Below are positions 19,730-28,915 of a DNA stretch of 64,000 nt, piece by piece. The stretch is from the NCBI RefSeq assembly GCF_036898095.1, contig NC_090757.1, positions 66,233,547 through 66,297,546 on the forward strand, given 5' to 3'. This stretch comes from Palaemon carinicauda (Eukaryota > Arthropoda > Malacostraca > Decapoda > Palaemonidae). The notes below the pieces were generated by a model. The model made no database searches and was not told where the DNA came from. It worked only from the letters and a program-made list of their open reading frames with translations. Numbering within the stretch: position 1 is the stretch's first letter; each line of letters starts with the position of its first letter. Both the position numbers and the translations under genes were made by a program.

Positions 19730-20816
19730 CGGCACAGGCTACTCGAACAACCAAACTGCAACATCTTTCACGAGCCGGGGCGTCGCTTCGGCTTCATGCC
19801 TGGAGACACTACGCCTCCTCCTCAAGAAGAGACAACCCGCTACAGTCGCGGGACGGAGGTCGCGTCATCTGCGATAGTCATCTGCAGGGGTCTTCCAGGC
19901 GAAGTGGAGAGTCTTCGGTGGTTGGTGTCGTGGGAGATATACCTCTTCCCTTGAGGCCTCTTCTCCAGCAATAACGAACTTATTGCCTTTCGGCGGGAGG
20001 AAACTCCTTTCCGCTCTCGGCAATGAAGCCTGTCGCTCAGCCTTTCCCTGACCTTCAGGCTTAAAGGAATAACTTTTTCCTTCCCGCTGGACCTTTCCTC
20101 GCTCATGCGAAGCTGCGAACGTCCCTGCCCTAGTCGGAGTGAGACCTCCAACTTGGAGCATGGCTCCGACTTTTTAGTCCCTTAAGAGATCTTCTCAAGA
20201 CCCTTTACGTCAGGCCTCTGATCGTATTCCGTCTTGGGGCTCCTGCTCACTCTGGCCGCGGCCAGTGTGTAAGCAATCTTCTTGGTCTCGTACGACTCCG
20301 CCCTTTCTAAGGAATGGGGGAAGGCAACATTAATGTTCGCTCCTGAGTTGTTGGCTAGACTCAGAATCTTGGGGTCCCGGCCCTTCGGTCCAATTCCTTC
20401 AAGATTTCGAGTCACCATTCTGTATCTGATGTCCCAAAACCTTCTCCTTCTTGCCAGTAAAGGAATCGAGAGGTTACCTTTGGGAACAGCTGCAGTTTGT
20501 CCTCAGTTGCAGCCGGTTTGGGAGCACAAGGAGGACACGGGGGAGAGTCACCAGTATACCTCTTCAGCTCGGACTCAAGGACATTCATCTCGACCTGACT
20601 CCAGACCCTCCCCCGTCACTTCGCCCTACAGCACGATGTCGGATACATCACAACGTCCCTCGCCTTCGAGTAATACTACTCTGTGACGCAGGTACTACAA
20701 GCTGGAGTCTGGAAGCGTCTAATGACCTTCGCAGCCCGCTTCCTGCAGGGCGTGACCCACAGGAGTTTCGATACGTTTTCTATCGCTCTATGGTGGCTAC
20801 ACAACAGCTGGTCTAA
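19730..20816 (+). pseudogene. Tyrosine recombinase remnant in E2
   Basis: DNA blocks match the E1/E3 recombinase: CTTCATGCCTGGAGACACTA, AGGCGAAGTGGAGAGTCTTC and TCAGCCTTTCCCTGACCTTC. Near 20632 the H-D-V-R box of E3 reads HDVG, so the second catalytic arginine is lost. The same HDVG is present in E4 near 63931. The end CAACAGCTGGTCTAA matches the natural stop of the family. Confidence 0.7.
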
Positions 20817-21008
20817 CCTCAGGCTCCTTTTTGGACAGGTAGCAGAAGGTTGAGGGCATTGTTATCAGGTTTTAGTCTGCATGAACGAAAGAAGTATGTC
20901 TGGCCCTTACTTCTTTTTTCATCATCCCCTCTACTGGGAAGCAGCATCCTGGTCTCTGCATAGCTGACCTCAAACCTCTGCAGGTAAACCATGTTTCCTT
21001 GTGTTCCG

Positions 21009-21061
21009 AGTATTGAGTCAATACTGTCGCGTCCCCCATACCCTGACGAGGTGGTATTGGG
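21009..21061 (+). promoter_or_regulatory. 3' UTR palindrome and hairpin in E2
   Basis: AGTATTGAGTCAATACT (21009-21025) is a palindrome around a central G. A second stem, CCCATACC against GGTGGTATTGGG, follows at about 21034-21061. Both occur in E1 (32034) and E3 (42329). The first has AA/TT in place of GA/TC in E1, a compensated change. Confidence 0.65.
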
Positions 21062-21248
21062 AACGTCCTAACCCAGAGTTCCTTCTGGAACTCCAGGTCA
21101 ACTGCCTAGGACGGGTCACACTTCTTCTTTCACACACAAGCTTATGTAGGCACACGATTCCTTGCGGAGCAAGGAACTTGTGAGGTGCCAAAGCCAGTAT
21201 GGCTGGGGACTTTCCACCCTACCTAAGGGGTAAGTCACCCAATATAAA

Positions 21249-21335
21249 AAGCGTGGTTTGTATTTCGGTTACGGAACAAATGACAAATTCGAAGATAATT
21301 TGTATTTTTCCTAACCATACAAACCTTAGCTATTT
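21249..21335. repeat. Internal complementary region of E2
   Basis: AGCGTGGTTTGTATTTCGGT...ACGGAACAA is the reverse complement of the E2 left end. ATGACAAATTCGAAGATAAT onwards is the reverse complement of its right end. The junction GGAACAA|ATGACAAA defines both termini. Such a region is diagnostic of DIRS elements and is thought to template circle completion during replication. Confidence 0.9.
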
Positions 21336-21591
21336 ACATATATTTTCCCACCAGCCCTGTCCCCCAAGACAAGTCCTACCTCTAAGTGAAAGTGAGCTTC
21401 ACCGGTGTGTAAGGGGGGTGGGGGGGTAGCTAGCTACCACTCCCCTACCCCCCGCTAAAAAGCGCGGAGGTAATACACCCTCGATAAATTCTAATGGCTC
21501 GCCATTTCAGCTACGCTAAAAGGTAAACCCAATGTAAATAGTTAAGGTTTGTATGGTTAGGAAAAATACAAATTATCTTCGAATTTGTCAT
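21336..21591 (-). repeat. Right inverted terminal repeat of E2
   Basis: Read on the minus strand it repeats the left end: TAAACCCAATGTAAATAGTT, TTCAGCTACGCTAAAAGG and the GTAGCTAGCTAC palindrome. It is longer than the left repeat by the extension ATGACAAATTCGAAG. It ends GTCAT at 21591. Confidence 0.85.
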
Positions 21592-22490
21592 ATTTGAAAA
21601 AGGGTACAGAACCTAACAAACCCACCTAACCTAGCCTAGTAGTTCCCAGGTCACAACCCCTAGCCGGGGGTCAAGCCCTCAGACCCCCTTCCTAGGTCAC
21701 TATATGGGATTATTTAACACTTTTTAGATTTTAAAATCTAACCTAACCTAGTAGTTCCCAGATCACAAACCCTAGCCAGGGTCAAGCCCCCCAGGTCTCT
21801 AAATGTGATTATTTAATACTTTTTAGATTTTAAAATGGCACAGATCCTGACAAACCAACCTAACCTAACCTAACCTAGTATTTCCCAGGTCACAACTCCT
21901 ATCCGTGGGCCAAGCCCTGGTTTCCACTGGGTGTCCCCCATTACTGTACGATAGATATATTAGGGTATATCTTATTAACTATTTAATTGCTATGGAAATA
22001 AGGTCATTGCCAAAAAAAAACAGGAGTTTTTCAATATATACCCCATTTATTATTAGTAAAGCTTGCCCCTTGTTTTACTATGTTAATACCAAACCATTTT
22101 TATTTTACGATAAGCGTTTTTGACGTAAATCTAACCTCTGTTAAAGGCAGGCAACAAATTGCCATATAATTAGGCAGTTGTTCCGTAACTGGAATACAAA
22201 CCACGCTATTTAAAGTGGGTAATTACTTTCGCGTAGCTGAAAGGACGAGCCATAAAATTTTAACGAGGGATTATTACCCCACCGCTAGTTAGCGGGGGGG
22301 GGAAGAGGAGGGGGGGAGTAGGGAGGGTAGTTAGCTACCCTCCCCCCTCACACACCTAAATTGTAGCTCCACTTTTACTTTGGCTCGGGTGGTGATCGGA
22401 CGTGTCCGCTCTCACCCTCGCCTCTTTGACAGCCATTAATCATTGCTTTTTCTTTCTTTTTCTCAGAGTCTTGTAAAGTTGGCGTCTACA

Positions 22491-23216
22491 ATGCAGAAGT
22501 GCCTTGGGTTACCTGACCGCCCTTGTGGGACCTTCATATTTTCCATCGAGACGGATCCTCACACTTTATGCCCTTATTGTAGGGGTCAGCGGTGTGAACG
22601 TGATAATGTTTGTATGGAATGTAGGAAGTGGCCTACCTCCCAGTGGGAGAAGTTTTCTCGGCGCCGGAAGAAGAAGTCGAGATGGGATATTTCTCTTTCA
22701 AAGGTTTCTTTGAAGAAGGACTATCCTAAGGACTCTTCTTCCGTAGCCCAAACCTCCTCTGAAGCTCCCACTCGGTCGGCTTCTCTTGAGAGGCCGTCAA
22801 GTGGTAGCGTAGGCCGTACTGTTGTTGACCGATCTCGGGGTTTGGGACAGGGAGTTGCCTCCCATAGCGAGGCAGCTCCTCCTCCTACCCCGGGGGAGGA
22901 TTTAATTATTTCTCCTGTTAATAATGATCTTTTGCAGCTTTGGGCTTCCTTGGGGCTTCAGGGTTCACCCTCCAAGGAAGCCCTGTTTGACTTGATCAGG
23001 TTGGGAGCAGCTGTCAAACAGTCACCGGCGGTAGCAGAGGTTGACCCTCTGTCTATTGTCGAGGCTGTTGTGGCAGACGCTTCCAATGAGAGTGTTCAAA
23101 CCCCTGCTCCTTTTGTAGCTGAAGGCTTAGCTCCCCCATCCGAACATCCTTCGTGGGAGGATCTAAATTCAATGATCTCTCCTGTGGGTGATTCTCCCCC
23201 CGGGGGAGTTCACTGA
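22491..23216 (+). CDS. Gag-like protein N-terminal part, DIRS array copy 3
   Basis: The frame opens at ATGCAGAAGTGCC directly after the leader and runs about 240 residues. C4, C12, C27, C30, C35, C41 and C44 form a Cys-rich block (KCLGLPDRPCGTF, LCPYCRGQRC, VCMEC), which is followed by a basic stretch (SRRRKKKSR). The acidic and hydrophobic blocks DLLQLWASLGLQG, EALFDLIRLG and VAEVDPLSIVEAVVADA follow. It ends at TGA 23214, where loss of two bases in the C/G tract (CCCCCCGGGGG) moves the natural continuation (TETPLWR..., RGLPSPHKG, RS tail) into another frame that stays open to about 23860. It is probably a nucleic-acid-binding structural protein, now truncated. It is the longest uninterrupted gag N-terminus in the array. 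Confidence 0.65.
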   Translation: MQKCLGLPDRPCGTFIFSIETDPHTLCPYCRGQRCERDNVCMECRKWPTSQWEKFSRRRKKKSRWDISLSKVSLKKDYPKDSSSVAQTSSEAPTRSASLERPSSGSVGRTVVDRSRGLGQGVASHSEAAPPPTPGEDLIISPVNNDLLQLWASLGLQGSPSKEALFDLIRLGAAVKQSPAVAEVDPLSIVEAVVADASNESVQTPAPFVAEGLAPPSEHPSWEDLNSMISPVGDSPPGGVH

Positions 23217-23840
23217 CAGAGACTCCTCTTCGGAGGACTGCCGATGGTTTGCCTGCTGCTCCCAGAGGACGCATCCGACGTAAGGCTCGCTTTACTCTTC
23301 GTTGCCGAGGTCTTCCTTCTCCTCACAAGGGTGTTAGGAGGCGCCTCTTCGTATCTTCATCCTCGCAGTCCCCTCAGAGGAACCTCGTCCTTCAGCTACC
23401 GTTCCTGCTACTTCCTTGGACCTGGACCTCTCCGCAGATCATTCGCGATCTCCTACGCCTGCCAGACCTGCTGACCTGCCTTCACCTTTCCCGGCTGCTG
23501 ACGCACTGTGGGCGCCCACACATCCCGTTTTCAAACGGGCACCGGTCCCTTCGGGGCAAAAGGGGCTTTCACACATTGTGTGTAAGTCCCTTAAGCACCA
23601 GGTTTCCCCTGTGCGCCAATGTTCGCCTGCATGCCTGCGCACTACTGCGCGCAAGCGCTCACCGGTTGCTGCCTTATCTCGCCAGCACTCTCCTGCACGC
23701 TCACGATCTCCTGTTCGCCCTGCAGTTCCAGAGACTACGCGCCCACGATCTCCTGCTCGCCAACGTACCTGTGCGCGCCCTCGGCCTGATACACGTCATG
23801 GACGCCCTCGGTCCCCTGCTCGTCAGCGATCTCCTGCTCG
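23217..23840 (+). pseudogene. gag RS-rich middle part, frameshifted (array copy 3)
   Basis: After the frameshift the gag continuation is readable in pieces: PAAPRGRIRRKAR, RGLPSPHKGVRRRLF, then DLDLSADHSRSPTPARPADL and an RSPARPRSPVR-type tail. It stops at the array breakpoint CTCCTGCTCG|TAAGATGG. Confidence 0.75.
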
Positions 23841-24819
23841 TAAGATGGACTGTATAGCCCATAACTCCGGCAAGGCTAACCTGAATTAATTGCGCTGGGT
23901 TAAGCCACTGTATCACGAATGTAAGTCTACTTTGGCTTTTGTCCTTTATTGTTGCATTTTGATATTTTTTTATATTAAGTAGGTATAAAACGAGAGAATT
24001 TAAGACAAACTATCGGTAAATTTACAGAAAAACACGGAATATATGTACTAGAAATATTAAATTTAATTACAATAAATGATGTGCTTTCCACGAATTTGAC
24101 TATTATTTCCACCAAGTAAGCTGTTCTACCATTATGGAATCCCCCCCCCCTTTTATTGAAGGACATAGGTGGGAACCTGGGATTTAGGGCGTGGAAAAAA
24201 AGGACAAAACACGATTATTTAAGTTTTGAGATTTGCTAAAGGGTATAGAACCTAACAAACCCACCTAACCTAGCCTAGTAGTTCCCAGGTCACAACCCCT
24301 AGCCGGGGGTCAAGCCCTCAGACCCCCTTCCTAGGTCACTATATGTGATAATTTAACACTTTTTAGATTTTAAAATCTAACGTAACCTAGTAGTTCCCAG
24401 GTCACAAACCCTAGCCAGGGTCAAGCCCCCATACCTCCCTTCCCAGGTCTCTAAATGTGATTATTTAATACTTTTTAGATTTTAAAATGGTACAGATCCT
24501 GACAAACCAACCTAACCTAACCTAGTAGTTCCAAGGTCACAACCCCTAGCCAGGGGCCAAGCCCTGGTTTCCACTGGGTGTCCCCCATTACTGTAGGATA
24601 TATTAGGGTACATCTTATTAACTATCTAATTGCTATGGAAATAAGGTCATTGCCGAAAAAAACAGGAGTTTTTCAATATATACCCCATTTATTATTAGTA
24701 AAGCTTGTCCCTTGTTTTACTATGTTAATACCAAACAATTTTTATTTTACGATAAGTGTTTTTGACGTAAATCTAACCTCTGTTAAAGGCAGGCAACAAA
24801 TTGCCATTTTATTAGGCAG
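23841..24819 (+). repeat. X3: fourth flank copy, uninterrupted (979 bp)
   Basis: This is the only X copy without an insertion, and it serves as the empty-site reference for the three others. It includes TAAGATGGACTGTATAGCCC at its start, the CCTAACCTAG units with TTCCCAGGTCAC, and an AT-rich end leading into the DIRS left terminus. No gene is visible. Confidence 0.87.
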
Positions 24820-25119
24820 TTGTTCCATAACTGGAATACAAACCACTCTATTTAAAGTGGGTAATTACTTTCGGGTAGCTGAAAGGACGAGCCATAAAAT
24901 TTTAACGAGGGATTATTACCCCACCGCTAGTCAGCGGGAGGGGGGAGGGGAGGTAGAGTAGTTAGTTACCCTCCCCCCTCACACACCTGTGTTGTAGCTC
25001 CACTTTTACTTAGGCTCGGGTGGTGATCGGACGTGTCCGCTTTCACCCTCGCCTCTTTGACAGCCATTAATCATTGCTTTTTCTTTCTTTTTCTCATTCT
25101 TGTGCAGTTGGCGTCTACA

Positions 25120-28100
25120 ATGCGGAAGTGCCCTGGATTACCTGACTACCCTTGTGGGACCTTCATGTTTTCCATCGAGACGGATCCTCACACCTTATGC
25201 CCTTATTGTAGGGTCAGTAGTGGCCTACCTCCCAGTGGGAGAGGTTTTCTCCGCGCCGGAAGAAGAAGTCGAGATGGGATATTTCTCTTTCAAAGGTTTC
25301 TTTGAAGAAGGAAAATCCTAAGGACTCTTCTTCCGTAGCCCAAACCTCCTCCGAAGCTTCCACTCGGTCGGCCTCTCGTGAGAGGCCGTTGAGTGGTAGC
25401 GTAGGCCGTACTGTTGTTGACCGATCTCGGGGTTTGGGAGAGGGAATTGCCTCCCATAGCGAGGCAGCTTCTCCTCCTCCCCCAGGGGAGGATTTGATTA
25501 TTTCTCCTGTTAATAATGATCTTTTGCAGCTTTGGGCTTCCTTGGGGGTTCAGGGTTTGCCCTCCAAGGAAGCCCTGTTTGACATGATCAGGTTGGGAGC
25601 AGCTGTCAAACAGTCACCGGCGGTAGCAGAGGTTGACCCTCTTGTCTATTGTCGAGGCTGTTGTGGCAGACGCTTCCAATGAGAGTGTTCAAACCCCTGC
25701 TCCTGTTGTAGCTGAAGGCTTAGCTCCCCCCTCCGAACATCCGATTCTCCCCCCCCCCGGGGGAGTTCACTGACAGAGACTCCTCTTCGGAGGACTGCCG
25801 ATGGTTGGCCTGCTGCTCCCAGAGGACGCATCCGACGTAAGGCTCGCCTTACTCTTCGTTGCTGAGGTCTTCCTTCTCCTCACAAGGGTGTTAAGAGGCG
25901 CCTCTTCGGATCTTCATCCTCGCAGTCCCCCGCAGAGGAACATCGTCCTTCAGCTACTCTTCCTGCTACTTCCTTGGACCTGGACCTCTCCGCAGATCGT
26001 TCGTGATCTCCTACGCCTGCCAGACCTGCTGAACTGCCTTCACATTTCCTGGCTTTTGACGCGTTGTGGGCGCCCACACATCCCGTTTTCAAACGGGCAC
26101 CGGTCCCTTCGGGGCAAAAGGGGCTTTCACACATTGTGTGTAAGTCCCTTAAGCGCCAGGTTTCCCCTGTGCGCCAACGTTCGCCTGGGCGCCAGCGCAC
26201 AACTGCGAGCAAGCGCTCACCGGTTGCTGCCTCATCTCGTCAGCGCTCTCCTGCATGCCCATGATCTCCTGTTCGCCCTCCAGTTCCAGAGACTACGCGC
26301 CCACAATCTCCTGCTCGCCAACGGACCTCTGCGCACCCTCGGCCAGATACACGTCATGGACGCCCTCGGTCTCCTGCTCGTCAGCGATCTCCTGCTCGCC
26401 AGCGCTCTCTTGCTCGCCAACGCTCGCCTGCTCGCCAACGCTTGCCTGCTCATCATCGCTCGCCTGCTCGCCCTCGATCTTCAGATCAGGGCTCCAAGAA
26501 GAAAGCTTCCTCTCCTGCTCGCCAGCGCTTTCCTCCACAATCGCCGACTCGCCATCAGACCTCGCCTGCTCGCCATCCCTTTCCTACGCGCCATCGCCCG
26601 AGCGCCCACGCGCTCTCCATCACGCGCCCACGCGCTCTCCATCACACGCCCACGCGCTCTCCATCACGCGCTCTCCATCACGCGCCCAGGCACTCTTCAT
26701 CAAGCGCCCACGCGCCCAGTGCCAGAACTTTGGTTCCTGATGAGGGCCCTTCTGCGCACCCGCGCGCCCACTGCCAGAACTTTGGTTCCTGACGAGGGCC
26801 CTTCTACGCGCCCGCGCGCTAGGGATATTCGCCCTGCACGCACGCGCCCTACGGCTTCGCCCTTACGGGCCCCCTCGCCTACGCGCCCCCTCGCCTACAC
26901 GCCACCGCTCGCCTACGCGCCACCGCTCGCCTACGCGCCATCGCTCACCTGTGCGCCATCGCTCCCTGCGCGCTCACACTTGCCTGCGCACCATTGCTCG
27001 CCTGCTCGCTCGCCTGCTTGCTCGCTCGCCATCACTCGCCCACGCGCCATCGCTCGCCCGCTCGCCATCGCTCGCCCGCTCGCCCGCTCGCCCGCTCGCC
27101 ATCGCTCGCCCGCGCGCGAGCAATGGCCCCCTGAGCTAGGCAATGGCCTCCAGTACGATGCCCAGCGCGAACCACAGCACGTACCCACACAGAATCTGGC
27201 AGTACGCGTCAGGTCATCTTCATCGCGTCCCCCCCCCCCCCCGTAAGCGCAGGATAGCGCGCCTAAAGGAGGGAGGAAAATCTGCGGACAGGTCCTGGAT
27301 CTTCTCTACAGCTTCTTCTTTTCAGGTAGACCCAGTTGTAGTTTCCACTCCTAGGGATAATACGATCCCCTTCCCTCCAGAGGGTGTCTCTGACAGCGCT
27401 GCTGACAGTCGGCTGCCCTGGTTTGGGCCCTTGATCAGAGCGGTTGCGCAGGCTTTCAAGCCCGCTTTCTCTGAACTAGGCCTCAAATCAGCGGCTATCT
27501 CGGCCCCCCTGAAGAGGAAGAGAGGAGTGGACAACGTGGTTACTTCTCCAAGGGCGAAACTGGTTCCTTGGAAGCCGTCGAGGAAGGCTCCCTCCCCTCC
27601 CCAGACTTTCTCTCCATCCCCCGTGGACGAGGGTTTTCCGTCCTCGTGATTCTCGTGAGGTGAGGCGTTCCCCCATCGCACCAATGGCAGAAACCCCACC
27701 TCACGCTGAGAAGTCTCCTCAGGTGGAGGCGGAGAAGAGCCCCCCACCATCTTTGTTGGAATCCTGCATCTCTCCCAGGAGGGAGTCGAAGGACTCCAAG
27801 ACGGTCCCGAAATCTTCTTCGAGGATCAGACCAGAACCAGCTAAGCCCACGGAGAACGTCCACGAGTCCCCCCAAGAAGAGCCTTGGGGACTGGAGACCT
27901 TGCTGCTAGTCCATCAGGAGGAGAGCCGCAGGAGTCAGAGTATGCCTTTTGGCAAGTTTTGGCTCTGATGAGGAACCGTAACGGATTTTCGGATCCGGAG
28001 ATTCCTCCTCGAGAGGGCAAGGACACGGTTCTGGACCGAGTCTTTGGTACTCAAAAATCCCCTAAAACCAGCGCCGCTTTACCCTGGTCCCAGGAGGTCA

Positions 28101-28897
28101 AGAGTGCCAGAGATAAGGTCGAGAGCCAGCTCTCCGAGCTAGCCTCCTCCAACCGTTCCAGCGCCGGAAACAAACTCCTCCCACCTCCTCGTGTCCATCA
28201 AAGGAGGTACTTTGAAATTATCAAGGAGTCCTGTTTAGCTCCTCCCCTCCACCACTTTGTGGAAGAGCTCTCCAGGGAAGTCCCTCTCTAGAGACTCTCC
28301 AACCGTCCAGTGTCGTTTTCGGCCTCGGAGATTCTCTGCCAGGAGAAGGTAGCGAAGTGTGCCATGCAGGCCACTTTGTGGCTGGATATCTGGCTGGGAT
28401 CTCTTGGCATCCTGATACGATCCGAAGACTTGTCTAAGGAGAGTACCAGGAAGGCCTTGGAGACCTTCCTTCTTTCAGGCACTCGTACCATCGAGTTTCT
28501 GGCCCACCAAGTCTCGAACTTGTGGGCTAACACTATCCTGAAACGCCGTGATACGGTGTCTTAAAGATTCAACACGAAGGTCCCCAACACTGAGGTCAGT
28601 AAGATCAGACACTCCTCCCTTTTGGGGAGTAGTCTGTTTGAGTCGAAAGATGTAGAGCAGGCGGCTGAGAGGTGGAGGAAGTTCAACCAGGACTCCCTCC
28701 TCCAGAGGGCTTTAATATCAAAGCCCTATAAGCCTCCAGCACCTCGACAACCTCGCCCTGCAAAGATGACAAAACCAGCAATAGCAGCAAAGGCAGCGGT
28801 GTCCAAACAGCCCTTTCCCGTCAGGGACAGGAGAGGCAAGAAGTCCTCCAAGGGAGGCAAGAATCCTAGGGCGAGTGGCCGATGCTTCAAATGCTAG
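25120..28897 (+). pseudogene. gag of E1, broken
   Basis: ATG at 25120 opens MRKCPGLPDYPCGTFM. A deletion after LCPYCR (near 25213) removes the last three cysteines of the Cys-rich block. Further pieces are open at 25302-25682, 27143-27649, 27884-28291, 28310-28564 and 28622-28897. The C-terminal half holds a conserved Trp/Leu-rich helical block (WLDIWLGSLGILIRSEDLSK, then TIEFLAHQVSNLWANTILKR). It ends in a Lys/Gly-rich tail (RRGKKSSKGGKNPRASGR) just before the pol frame. The middle (about 26390-27120) is a CGCC/ATCGCTCGCC-type minisatellite coding for Arg/Ser/Pro/Ala-rich sequence. Frameshifts cluster at C and G runs. Confidence 0.8.
26395..27120 (+). repeat. Short-unit minisatellite in the E1 gag tail
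   Basis: Imperfect units built on CTCGCCATCGCTCGCC, CACGCGCTCTCCATCACG and CAGAACTTTGGTTCCTGA fill this stretch. The last type is a 60-bp duplication near 26715 and 26770. Several frames are open on both strands because the repeat lacks stop triplets. Confidence 0.8.
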
Positions 28898-28915
28898 GAT
28901 TGGCATTCCCCCCGC

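Larger units (their letters stand above)
13792..21591 (+). mobile_element. E2: complete defective DIRS element with embedded 5S rRNA sequence
   Basis: The ends are TTGTTCAGTAACC and GAATTTGTCAT. They are confirmed by the empty site in the other X copies and by the internal complementary region (ACGGAACAA|ATGACAAATTC at 21273-21290). Order: left inverted repeat (13792 to about 13990), leader with a hairpin, gag remnants, minisatellites (15.3-16.9 kb), gag helical-domain remnant, RT remnant interrupted by 5S-derived sequence, RNase H and 'DLFAT' remnants, recombinase remnant, 3' UTR, internal complementary region, right inverted repeat. No long frame survives in RT or recombinase. The same lesions occur in E4 (from 56732), so E2 is one member of a non-autonomous family that must borrow proteins from autonomous DIRS copies. 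Confidence 0.88.
13399..22177 (+). repeat. X2: third flank copy of the tandem array (interrupted)
   Basis: Without the 7800-bp E2 insertion X2 is 979 bp. The left part (13399-13791) ends AAGTTTTGAG and the right part resumes at 21592 with ATTTGAAAAAGGG. The uninterrupted copies read AAGTTTTGAGATTTGCAAAA, so E2 entered without target duplication or loss. Confidence 0.87.
22178..23840 (+). mobile_element. D'3: truncated DIRS 5' end, array copy 3
   Basis: It has the same left end and the same 3' breakpoint as D'1 and D'2, and is 1663 bp long. It contains the palindrome region with an extra GGGGAAGAGGAGGGGG expansion, the leader with a CTTTTTCTCAG acceptor-like tract, and gag. RT and recombinase are absent. 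Confidence 0.87.
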
